Assembly (NCBI RefSeq): GCF_900112695.1
Contig: NZ_FOMT01000004.1
Coordinates: 720,863 to 784,862 of the forward strand
Source: Paenibacillus catalpae
GTDB taxonomy: Bacteria; Bacillota; Bacilli; Paenibacillales; Paenibacillaceae
Direction of reading: 5' to 3'
Length of the DNA: 64,000 bases
This document shows positions 16,667-24,394 of the stretch, piece after piece; within the stretch, counting starts at the first letter, position 1, and every line of letters starts with the position of its first letter. The position numbers and the translations under genes are program-made. A model generated the notes under the pieces. That model was given only the letters and a program-made list of their open reading frames with translations, did not search any database and was not told the origin of the DNA.

Positions 16667-17824
16667 TTAACCGCAGCACTTCTTATATTTTTTCCCGCTG
16701 CCGCAAGGGCATGGCTCGTTTCGGCCGACTTTGGCCGATACGGCTTGCTGCTGCTTAAGAGGGACGATATTTCGTATAGGATCGGCTCCCGGGCTGTCCG
16801 ACCCTAATTCGACAGGCTTGAACCCGGCATTCGACCACATCCGGGTGTTATTGTACACATTGATGACCAAATGAATGACCATCTCCAGCTGCTCTCTGGT
16901 TGGGATCTCAATTTTCCGATCCTCGAAGCCCATCATGATTTCTTCAATTGGTCTTCCCATCGAGCAGTTGAATTGAATCTCCGAGATCAGGTCCTGGACA
17001 AGACCTTTATCCTTGCACAGATACTGCAAAATATATTGCTCGAGCCCCGCCAGTTGAGGCGTTTCCTCGTAATAGCCATACTCCGCATATTGCAAGAACT
17101 CTTGTTTGCTCGGAATGTAGTACGGTTTATCCGCAACGTTCGCCAGCAGCTCTTCCAGCTCCTCCTGATTGTCATTATCATAATAATCAGCAATCAGTCT
17201 GCCATCTGCCACATGCCAGCTCTGCTCCCGTCTTGTGAGCAACTCACTAACGCGGGTAAACTCCGCCTCATCCAGCTGCTCTTCATTCTGTGCGTTATAG
17301 ATGGCGATAAATTGCTCAAACGGGCATAAGCCGTATAAATTCATGGCAGCAAGAATGTAGGTGCCAACATGCTGTATGCGCTCGCGCTCCTTCAGAAGCG
17401 TTGGTCCAACGACCTTCGCATACGCCTCTTTCACTTCCTCAGGCAGAACATAATACAGCTTGTCCTGATCGTAGAAGGAGTAGAATAACCCTGTATTCAT
17501 GAGGAAGAAATAGGCTCCGGGCAACATCGCGTCATCCTGCAGGTAAGGAACGGAAAGAAGCTTCTGCAACAGCTCCCATTCCTTCGAAGTAGCGAGCAGC
17601 AAGGCCATATTTAGCTCCCGTACATCAACGATTGCTGCTTGGACGGCATCCGCCAGCTCCTGCTTCTTCAGCTTGGAGCGTCCTTTGATCTCGTAATTGC
17701 CGGCAAGCATATTCAACTTCTCTTTCGTCAGAAGCGGCAGAATCTCGGCCAGTCTGGTCTTAACCTCGCCTTTAATCGCATATTGAATGTTCATCTGCTG
17801 CAATTCTTTCATTAATAATTCCAA
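16667..17824 (-). CDS. SEC-C zinc-motif protein with N-terminal Rho/SAP-like helix domain
   Basis: 385 residues. The C-terminus RNEPCPCGSGKKYKKCCG is the SEC-C zinc-binding motif, found at the end of SecA and of many stand-alone proteins. Residues about 25-70 (LLTKEKLNMLAGNYEIKG...KLKKQELADAVQ) resemble the Rho N-terminal/SAP helix-extended-loop-helix domain, which often binds nucleic acid. The middle is helical and acidic with no family I recognise. The start appears to be TTG at 17824 with AAAGGA 13 bases upstream, or the ATG at 17812. Function unknown. Confidence 0.75.
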   Translation of the reverse strand: MELLMKELQQMNIQYAIKGEVKTRLAEILPLLTKEKLNMLAGNYEIKGRSKLKKQELADAVQAAIVDVRELNMALLLATSKEWELLQKLLSVPYLQDDAMLPGAYFFLMNTGLFYSFYDQDKLYYVLPEEVKEAYAKVVGPTLLKERERIQHVGTYILAAMNLYGLCPFEQFIAIYNAQNEEQLDEAEFTRVSELLTRREQSWHVADGRLIADYYDNDNQEELEELLANVADKPYYIPSKQEFLQYAEYGYYEETPQLAGLEQYILQYLCKDKGLVQDLISEIQFNCSMGRPIEEIMMGFEDRKIEIPTREQLEMVIHLVINVYNNTRMWSNAGFKPVELGSDSPGADPIRNIVPLKQQQAVSAKVGRNEPCPCGSGKKYKKCCG

Positions 17825-17911
17825 GGCTGCACACCATTCCTTTAATGTATGATTTCAGTAAACTGTCCTTTACCTTTGCTGCTTCTACCATACACGGACG
17901 GATGATGAATA

Positions 17912-20692
17912 TCAAATTTGCACGAACTCGATCCAGTCAATCTGCATTCCCGGCTTCACGAAATCCAGCTTCAGCTCATACAGGCCTGCCGGAAGCTCCA
18001 CCTTCACCAGCTTCTGGCGGATCCAAGCGCTTTCGGTACCGTTTGTTTGGACGGTGGTCATCAGCTCGCCATTGATCAACACATTGCATGCGCTTTGCGC
18101 CCAAGCGAACTCAGTCGACATCAGATGTACCGTAATCCGGTAAACGCCGCTTTGCCCGACCTTCATCACAACCGGCTCATCCGCCGTGAATTTCACCTGA
18201 TTATTGTCAGCAAGCGACTGCACGGAGGCCGAGGAGAATAACTCAACTGCCGGCTCAAACCGCTCCGCCTTCTCTTCTGTCACCAGCGCTCTCGAGAATA
18301 CCGGAGCTTTCATAATGAAATCGCAGATGTTCATTGCACTGCGCTGAAGCTCGCCGCGGGTGAGCGTTCCGTTCTCCAGCGATTCAATCGTATTGTCTCT
18401 CCACACATTGGATTCTGCGCCGTAATTCGAGACGACCATATACAGATCGTTCTGGGAACGGACCATCCAGTTCGTGAACTTGCGGTCAGCCTGACCGCCA
18501 TCAACAACATCATTCATAACGGCCCACCAATCCGTCATGACGATGCCCTTGAAGCCCCATTCGCCGCGAAGAATCGTGGTGTTCAGATCATAGCTCGATG
18601 CTGCCCAATGCCCGTTAATCGGGTTATAGGAGGTCATGATTGAATTCGCTCCGCCTTCCTTCACCGCGATCTCGAAGCCCTTCAAATAAATTTCACGAAG
18701 AGCCCGCTCCGATACGACCGCATTCACACGGTGACGGTATTGCTCCTGATTGTTGCAGGCAAAATGCTTGAGCGTCGCATTCGAGCCGCCTTTCATAATC
18801 CCGCGTGTGCATGCTGCCGCGAACGCACCGGAAATCAGCGGATCCTCGGAAAAGTATTCGAAGTTGCGGCCGTTCAGCGGACTGCGGCGGATATTAAGAC
18901 CCGGTCCAAGGAGAGCGTCGATATCATTGCTCAGCAGCTCGCGCCCTTCCATCACGTACAGTTCTTCAATCAGCTCTATGTTCCAGGTTGCCGCGAGCAG
19001 CGTACCGATCGCTACCTGTGTCGCCTTATGCCCGCTGTCCATGCGGATGCCGGACGGACCGTCCGCTGTGCAGGCAACCGGAATGCCGTAGCCAAGCAGA
19101 TTCTCGCTTACGCCGCCAAAGGCCGACGCCGTGCCCGGTGTTACCTTCGGGCTGGACATGCCCTCACCGCGGACAATCGCCGCCAGATCATCATCGCTAA
19201 GCTGCGCGACAAAAGCTTCCATGCTTACTTTGCCATCCGCAACATCCTGCAGCTTGTAGCCTTGATTGCCCGTCTGTTCAAGCGTCACAGGGAGGTTCTT
19301 CTCGATCCGTTCCGCGAGCGAAATCTTGCGAACCGGCACTTCGGCAAAGACCTGCTCATAAGTGCCGTCTTCCTTCTTAGCACCCGGCATCATACGCGAG
19401 AAGCTGACTGTCGGCGCCATCGCCTCCTCTAATTGCTCCACCAGCTGAAGAGCTTCAACAATGTAGCCGTCCTTCCCGTCAACGGCCACCGCCGCAGCCT
19501 TCTTCACGCTATTTCCGGCGAAAATACGGTACGTTCCGGCTTCCAATACATAAGCCGAAGAGTAACCCGTTACACCTGAATCATCATAGGAAGCCATCGC
19601 GTGTACCGGGAAGCTTAATGTAAGCCACTGCGATTCTCCCGGCTGAAGCTCCTTCGTCTTGGCGAATGCCGCCAATGCCTTCGCCGGTTTGCCCAGCTGT
19701 CCTTGCGGCGCCTCATAATAAACCTGTACCGTTTCTTTGCCGGCGAAGACCGCGCCTGTATTCGTGACTTTTACGCCAAGCTCGATATATGCCTTGCCCT
19801 CTCTATCAACCAGCTTTGCCTGTTCAGGCGTGCTCGTGAAGGTCGTATAGGACAGGCCATAGCCAAATTCGAATTGAACCTTCTCCGGGGCAAAGGTTTC
19901 GAAGTAACGGTACCCGACATAAATATCTTCTTCATACCGATTGTTCAACTCATTGCCGTAATTGCGAGTAGACGGATAATCCTCGATGGAATAAGCAATG
20001 GTATCCGTCAGTTTACCGCTTGGAGTTACATCGCCCGCCAGAACATCGGCAATGGCATTGCCGCCCTCCATACCGCCCTGCCAAGCGTATATAACGGCTG
20101 GAATCGATTTCATTTCTGATGCGTTCAACCAGCTCATATCGATAATGTTGGATACATTCAACACAACAGCCGTCTGCTCAAAATGCTCGGCAACAACCTT
20201 CAGCATATCGAGTTCTTCTTCCGTCAGCAGGTAGCTGCCCGGCTTCACCGCATTGTCCTGATCCTCACCAGCCGTACGTCCGATGACAACTATTGCCTTG
20301 TCCGATTGGCTTCTTGCCCTCGATACCAGCTCCGCCGTCAAAGGCATTTCCTTCTGATGCCAAGGCTCCGCTGCCCATCCGCCTCCGCCGTTATCAAACG
20401 GATTTTGCTCAATCCACTGTTCATACACGGCTGCCAGTTCTTCGTTCACCTTCACGTTCTTCTTGCTGCGCATACCGCCGAGCAGATTCGTCGTATGGGT
20501 TACATTAACGCTGCCGCCTGATCCTGTACCGCTGCGGTAGTAGTTCACCTGCGTCCGGCCAAAGATTGCAACGCTTTCGCCCGCCTGAATCGGAAGCACT
20601 TGTCCGTCGTTCTTGAGCAGAACCGCGCCTTCGGCCGCTACCTTTCTGCTGAACGCCGCAAAACCTTCTAATGGAATGCCATGTGTATTCAT
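17912..20692 (-). CDS. GH3 beta-glycosidase with inverted domain order
   Basis: 926 residues, no signal peptide, so cytoplasmic. The alpha/beta-sandwich domain normally found second comes first here (AAEGAVLLKNDGQVLPI, then GRTAGEDQDN and NYGNELNNRYEEDIYVGYRYFE). It is followed by the fibronectin-like domain (about 300-380) and only then the TIM-barrel domain (about 490-770) with the nucleophile in IVMTDWWAV, Asp721. The C-terminus (about 830-926) is a beta-sandwich similar to carbohydrate-binding modules. Known inverted GH3 enzymes such as those of Ruminococcus are beta-glucosidases, so a role in finishing imported oligosaccharides is likely; xylosidase activity cannot be excluded. AGGAG lies 8 bases before the ATG. 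Confidence 0.9.
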   Translation of the reverse strand: MNTHGIPLEGFAAFSRKVAAEGAVLLKNDGQVLPIQAGESVAIFGRTQVNYYRSGTGSGGSVNVTHTTNLLGGMRSKKNVKVNEELAAVYEQWIEQNPFDNGGGGWAAEPWHQKEMPLTAELVSRARSQSDKAIVVIGRTAGEDQDNAVKPGSYLLTEEELDMLKVVAEHFEQTAVVLNVSNIIDMSWLNASEMKSIPAVIYAWQGGMEGGNAIADVLAGDVTPSGKLTDTIAYSIEDYPSTRNYGNELNNRYEEDIYVGYRYFETFAPEKVQFEFGYGLSYTTFTSTPEQAKLVDREGKAYIELGVKVTNTGAVFAGKETVQVYYEAPQGQLGKPAKALAAFAKTKELQPGESQWLTLSFPVHAMASYDDSGVTGYSSAYVLEAGTYRIFAGNSVKKAAAVAVDGKDGYIVEALQLVEQLEEAMAPTVSFSRMMPGAKKEDGTYEQVFAEVPVRKISLAERIEKNLPVTLEQTGNQGYKLQDVADGKVSMEAFVAQLSDDDLAAIVRGEGMSSPKVTPGTASAFGGVSENLLGYGIPVACTADGPSGIRMDSGHKATQVAIGTLLAATWNIELIEELYVMEGRELLSNDIDALLGPGLNIRRSPLNGRNFEYFSEDPLISGAFAAACTRGIMKGGSNATLKHFACNNQEQYRHRVNAVVSERALREIYLKGFEIAVKEGGANSIMTSYNPINGHWAASSYDLNTTILRGEWGFKGIVMTDWWAVMNDVVDGGQADRKFTNWMVRSQNDLYMVVSNYGAESNVWRDNTIESLENGTLTRGELQRSAMNICDFIMKAPVFSRALVTEEKAERFEPAVELFSSASVQSLADNNQVKFTADEPVVMKVGQSGVYRITVHLMSTEFAWAQSACNVLINGELMTTVQTNGTESAWIRQKLVKVELPAGLYELKLDFVKPGMQIDWIEFVQI

Positions 20693-20719
20693 TCTATTTT
20701 CTCCTAATCAGTTTCTACA

Positions 20720-20748
20720 TCTATAATTGCTATGTATTATCATATCAA
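20720..20748 (-). promoter_or_regulatory. Promoter of the GH3 gene
   Basis: On the minus strand, TTGATA (-35, 20748-20743), a 17-base spacer and TATAGA (-10, 20725-20720). Confidence 0.6.
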
Positions 20749-20825
20749 ATTCTATATCACGAAAACATAATAAACATTCAACTATTTTCCCTTATTTATT
20801 GCATTATTCACCGGTAATGATGTCC

Positions 20826-20857
20826 AAAAAAGAACAACACATATAAATGTGTTGTTC
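20826..20857 (-). terminator. Terminator of the polyamine-related operon
   Basis: GAACAACACAT (20832-20842), loop ATAA, and its complement to 20857; on the minus strand it ends in TTTTTT. Confidence 0.9.
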
Positions 20858-20880
20858 CAATGATGCCGACGCATGCAGCA

Positions 20881-21750
20881 TTATGATTTTTCTATAATCT
20901 GTTTGATATAAGACGGAAGCACAAAGCTTGCCTGAAAGATGTCAGGGTTGATATATTTGGCGGTCTGCCACTGCAAACGATTCAGATCAGCCGCGAGCGG
21001 ATCCCATGTTTTCGAAGCAATGGTGAAGCTCCATATGCCGCCGGGAAACGAAGGAATGGTACATAAATAGGTGTGCACAATGGGAAACAGCTTCTCCAGA
21101 TTGCCGATTGTTTTGCTCAAGCTGCTAAGATTATAATACGGCGAACCGGATTGGAACACCGCAATGCCATCCTTCGTCAGACTGTCGTACACATTCTGAT
21201 AAAATTGCGGCTTATACAAGCTGACAGCCGGTCCGTAAGGGTCCGAACGGTCGACCAGCAGGACGTCCCATTTATTTTTCTGCCCCTGGATCCAAGCGTA
21301 GCCGTCTTTATAAGTCGTTTGGATTTTGTCCGAGTCAGGCTCCTTCGTCAACCATGCCCGGCATACCTCAATCACTCGTTCATCAATTTCAACAACTTCA
21401 ATCTGCTGAACGCTGTCATACTTCAGTGCTTCGCGGGCCGGCCCGCAATCGCCGCCTCCGATCATGGCTACCCGTTTCGGTTCGGCATGAGTCGTCATCG
21501 CAATATGCGTAATCATTTCGTTATATATAAAGCCGTCCTTCGAGGTCACTTGAGGGGTCCCGTCCAACACAAGCATGCGCCCAAAGCCTTTTGTCTCGAC
21601 GATGCTTATCTCCTGAAAAGGGGATTGCTCGTAGTGCAGCAGTGCTTTCACCTTATAGCCGACTTCCATATCCAACTCCGGAAGATCGTCCCACAGCCAG
21701 ACTTCCTCATTGTTTTCTTTATGAAATCCTGTTAACGATCCCTTATTCAT
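20881..21750 (-). CDS. Spermidine-synthase-like aminopropyltransferase
   Basis: 289 residues aligning along their length with SpeE-type aminopropyltransferases: N-terminal beta domain, then a Rossmann methyltransferase-like domain. Landmarks are Q.SPFQEISIVET, LDGTPQVTSKDGFIYNEM, MIGGGDCGPAREALKY (Asp101), the catalytic pair in VDRSDPYGPA (Asp167, Asp170) and TIPSFPGGIWSFTIASK. It should transfer an aminopropyl-type group from a (decarboxylated) S-adenosylmethionine to an amine. Two substrate-pocket motifs differ from standard SpeE: GGGDCGPARE for GGGDGG.(I/L)RE, and FQSGSPYYN where Bacillus SpeE has AQTDNPW. The acceptor may therefore not be putrescine. It lies 22 bases after a homospermidine-synthase-like gene, so the two form an operon. 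Confidence 0.82.
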   Translation of the reverse strand: MNKGSLTGFHKENNEEVWLWDDLPELDMEVGYKVKALLHYEQSPFQEISIVETKGFGRMLVLDGTPQVTSKDGFIYNEMITHIAMTTHAEPKRVAMIGGGDCGPAREALKYDSVQQIEVVEIDERVIEVCRAWLTKEPDSDKIQTTYKDGYAWIQGQKNKWDVLLVDRSDPYGPAVSLYKPQFYQNVYDSLTKDGIAVFQSGSPYYNLSSLSKTIGNLEKLFPIVHTYLCTIPSFPGGIWSFTIASKTWDPLAADLNRLQWQTAKYINPDIFQASFVLPSYIKQIIEKS

Positions 21751-21772
21751 TATTTTTTCATCCCACCAACCA

Positions 21773-23023
21773 TCATATTTTTTTCAACCGGTCAAGCAGC
21801 AGCCCGTCCGATCCGCTGTTCTCGCCTGTCACAAAATGCTTCATATAATACGACAAGTACTGACCGTAACCGGAATCCGTCTGAAGCAGCAGCTCGTCTA
21901 CGAAATAAACGCCGTCTGGTATATCATCCAGCAGCAGCGTCGACAACGCTCCATAAATGCCGCAGGCTACCTGGAAATAGGTCGCATTAGTCTTATACTC
22001 GGCAAACACTTCCTTATTGCTCATGACATTGTACATGTACCGTTCCTTATCCTTGTAGACAAGCAGTACTCCCACCATGTCGGATCCGATCAGCTCGCCA
22101 TCCAGCGGATCCAGCACTTGGTGCTTCCAGTTCCACAGATCATTGGCGTTAGCCAGATTCGCCTTGATTATATCTGTCGTATGATCGTTTACCCGATAGA
22201 TGAAGCCAAACTCCATATCGAAGGCTTTGCCTAGCGTAATCACCTCTTCATGCGGCATCAGGCAGCCATAGAACTGTTTGTCCCCTAGCAGCACTTTGAA
22301 TTCCAGCTCATACACATCGTGATACAGAAACATCGGCATATGCTGCTTCATCAGCATGGGATAGTTCAGAATCGCTTCATCCAGAAAACATTCCGGCGAC
22401 CACGTCGAATAGACCGTTTTCTTCTGAACCTTGGATGGATCCGCATAAAACGAATCGTCCTGCTCTACAATATAAATGCCAAGCGGAAGCTCGCCTGATC
22501 CTTGCTCCAGCATGCTGAGCGCCATCCATTGCACAACGCCGGGATTCATGCCCGAGCCGATAATCGCCTTCGTATGCGTAAAGCGCCCTCTGTTCTCTTC
22601 GAAGATGCGATAGCGCTCGAGCAGCGTAAAGCCCTCCAGCTCCTCTTTTTCATCCACCATCGTGTTCTCCAGTGCCGTATTGATATACATAACCCCAAGC
22701 TCATCGCAGCATTGCAGCATTTCCACTGTATCTGCCCAAGACACATCAATAACGACAGTTGTCTTCGTATCCGTCAGATGCTGGCGGAAGCGGTTCATGT
22801 TGCCCAAATCAAACTGATGCAGCCTGAAGCCGACATGCGGAATAAACAACTTGTAATAAGACTCTTCCTTCTGTATCTTGTCCACCAAATGCAGATCCGC
22901 CTGGCGAACGAACGCATGAATCGGATCATTCGGGTCCTGGAAGGCCTTGTCAACGATCGCGAGAACCGATTTGGCCACACCTCCTCCACTCCCTAGAATC
23001 GTAAGCCCTAATCTTTGATTCAC
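21773..23023 (-). CDS. Homospermidine-synthase-like protein (saccharopine dehydrogenase superfamily)
   Basis: 416 residues. The N-terminal Rossmann domain has LTILGSGGGVAKSVLA, then VVIDVSWADT and YINTALEN. The body matches features of bacterial homospermidine synthases: GMNPGVVQWMA (compare ANPGLVSHFV), STWSPECFLDEA (compare NTWSVDGFVDEG), MPHEEVITLGKAF, ELIGSDMVGVLLV and a final KTNATYFQVACGIYGAL. Homospermidine synthase oxidises one polyamine with NAD+ and transfers its aminobutyl group to a second. The present protein is about 60 residues shorter than typical members, so a related opine- or polyamine-forming reaction is possible. Operonic with a spermidine-synthase-like gene. Confidence 0.72.
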   Translation of the reverse strand: MNQRLGLTILGSGGGVAKSVLAIVDKAFQDPNDPIHAFVRQADLHLVDKIQKEESYYKLFIPHVGFRLHQFDLGNMNRFRQHLTDTKTTVVIDVSWADTVEMLQCCDELGVMYINTALENTMVDEKEELEGFTLLERYRIFEENRGRFTHTKAIIGSGMNPGVVQWMALSMLEQGSGELPLGIYIVEQDDSFYADPSKVQKKTVYSTWSPECFLDEAILNYPMLMKQHMPMFLYHDVYELEFKVLLGDKQFYGCLMPHEEVITLGKAFDMEFGFIYRVNDHTTDIIKANLANANDLWNWKHQVLDPLDGELIGSDMVGVLLVYKDKERYMYNVMSNKEVFAEYKTNATYFQVACGIYGALSTLLLDDIPDGVYFVDELLLQTDSGYGQYLSYYMKHFVTGENSGSDGLLLDRLKKI

Positions 23024-23217
23024 CTGTACCTCAACTCCTTTTATTCAAGGTATTCAAAGGAGGGAGGGACGAACTATTCGATGACCTATAGAATCTATCA
23101 TTTTTTTGCAAACCAGAAATCCCCAAATGACGTTAACGATCCACTAACAATTCGGATATATACTGGAGTTGTGCAGCAGAATATAACTACCCTGTTCCAA
23201 GAAAGGAATTTTAGCAC
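23024..23217. other. Divergent intergenic region (polyamine operon / HD gene)
   Basis: About 190 AT-rich bases. AAAGGA at 23199-23204 serves the HD gene. I see no riboswitch or clear operator. Confidence 0.4.
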
Positions 23218-23847
23218 ATGGGAATTCATACGTACTTTCAGTCGTTGACCGACCTTGAAAGAATCATTCGCTGCCCGGGGAAATTCAAATTTCAAGACCA
23301 TAGCGTTGCGGAGCATTCCTGGAAGGTTATTCAATATGCGAAGACATTAGCGGATATTGAGGAAATGAACGGTGTTGCCGTGGATTGGAAGAAGCTCTAT
23401 GAAATTACGAGCAGCCATGACTACGGCGAAATCTTTATCGGAGATATCAAGACACCCGTCAAGCATCATTCCATGGAGCTCCGTTCCATGCTGCTGCAGG
23501 TGGAGGAAGGAATGGTTGCCCATTTTATCGATGAGCATATTCCGGAGGAGTTCAAGCCCATGTTCCGCCGGCAGCTGCGCGAGGGCAAAGACCAGTCCGT
23601 GGAGGGTCAAATCCTTGAAGTGGCGGACAAATTGGATCAGATCTATGAAGCTTTCATTGAGCTGCAGCTTGGAAATACAGAAAAAGAATTTATTGTGATG
23701 TACCGGTCCGCCTTAATTAAAATAAAAGAAATCAAGCTTCATTGTGTCGATTACTTCCTGGCGCACATCCTCCCCGACCTCGTCAGCCAAGGCGTTAAAT
23801 CCCCGATTGATATCGCGCAGATTACAAGAGAAGCTTTGGCGGAGTAA
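23218..23847 (+). CDS. HD-domain phosphohydrolase, YfbR-like
   Basis: 209 residues with the metal-binding HD signature: His33 in AEHSW, His67-Asp68 in SSHDYGE and Asp137 in EVADKLDQ. Spacing and the first motif match the YfbR/HDDC2 type of 5'-deoxynucleotidase, which hydrolyses dNMPs. The start has AAAGGA about 10 bases upstream. It is divergent from the polyamine-related operon and is monocistronic, with a terminator just after it. Confidence 0.85.
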   Translation: MGIHTYFQSLTDLERIIRCPGKFKFQDHSVAEHSWKVIQYAKTLADIEEMNGVAVDWKKLYEITSSHDYGEIFIGDIKTPVKHHSMELRSMLLQVEEGMVAHFIDEHIPEEFKPMFRRQLREGKDQSVEGQILEVADKLDQIYEAFIELQLGNTEKEFIVMYRSALIKIKEIKLHCVDYFLAHILPDLVSQGVKSPIDIAQITREALAE

Positions 23848-23877
23848 CTCCCCCTTTTTACTACTATCCAAAAATGC

Positions 23878-23908
23878 AAAAAGCCAGCCTGTCGCGGCTG
23901 GCTTTTTT
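23878..23908 (+). terminator. Terminator of the HD gene
   Basis: AAAAAGCCAGCC, 6-base loop, GGCTGGCTTTTTT. Confidence 0.92.
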
Positions 23909-24031
23909 ATTTAGCTTACATATCCCCATGGTCCGGCGCGATGAGCATGGAGCGGCAAGAACCCGGCTGGCCCGGCCGCAGCCGATGTAGTATCATAAAA
24001 GCAACGCTGGACAACCGAAAGGGGAAGCTTT

Positions 24032-24310
24032 ATGTGCCGAAATATTAAGACGCTGTATAATTTCGATCCGCCGGCAACCGACGAGGAAATTCAGGCGGCA
24101 GCGCTCCAGTTCGTCCGCAAGTTGTCTGGATTCAACACGCCGTCTAAGGCAAATGAGGATGCATTTCAACTGGCGATCGGGGAGGTCACGGAGGCGGCGC
24201 GCAAGCTGCTCGGGTCGCTGGTCACGAATGCCGAGCCCCGCAATCGCGAGGTCGAGATCGAGCGCGCGCGGCTTCGAAACGCGAAGCGTTTTGGCAACGG
24301 TTCCGAATAG
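24032..24310 (+). CDS. DUF2277 family protein
   Basis: 92 residues that match the DUF2277 family end to end: MCRNIKTLYNFDPPATDEEI at the start, ALQFVRKLSGF in the middle and REVEIERARLRNAKRFG at the end. The family is widespread and its function is unknown; the conserved early Cys-Arg-Asn-Ile is striking. AAAGGGG lies about 8 bases before the ATG. It is monocistronic, followed by a long hairpin. Confidence 0.9.
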   Translation: MCRNIKTLYNFDPPATDEEIQAAALQFVRKLSGFNTPSKANEDAFQLAIGEVTEAARKLLGSLVTNAEPRNREVEIERARLRNAKRFGNGSE

Positions 24311-24318
24311 ATGCGCCT

Positions 24319-24364
24319 GAAGGGCAGCCTAAGCATCTTCCATGCGATGCTTAGGCTGCCCTTC
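24319..24364. terminator. Long hairpin between convergent genes
   Basis: A perfect 19-bp stem (24319-24337 with 24346-24364) around 8 bases, without a T-run on either strand. It lies between DUF2277 (+) and the glycosidase-like gene (-). It may act as a transcript-end stabiliser rather than a classical terminator. Confidence 0.7.
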
Positions 24365-24394
24365 TGTGAAGACCCAGAATTTGTTGGATGAAAA

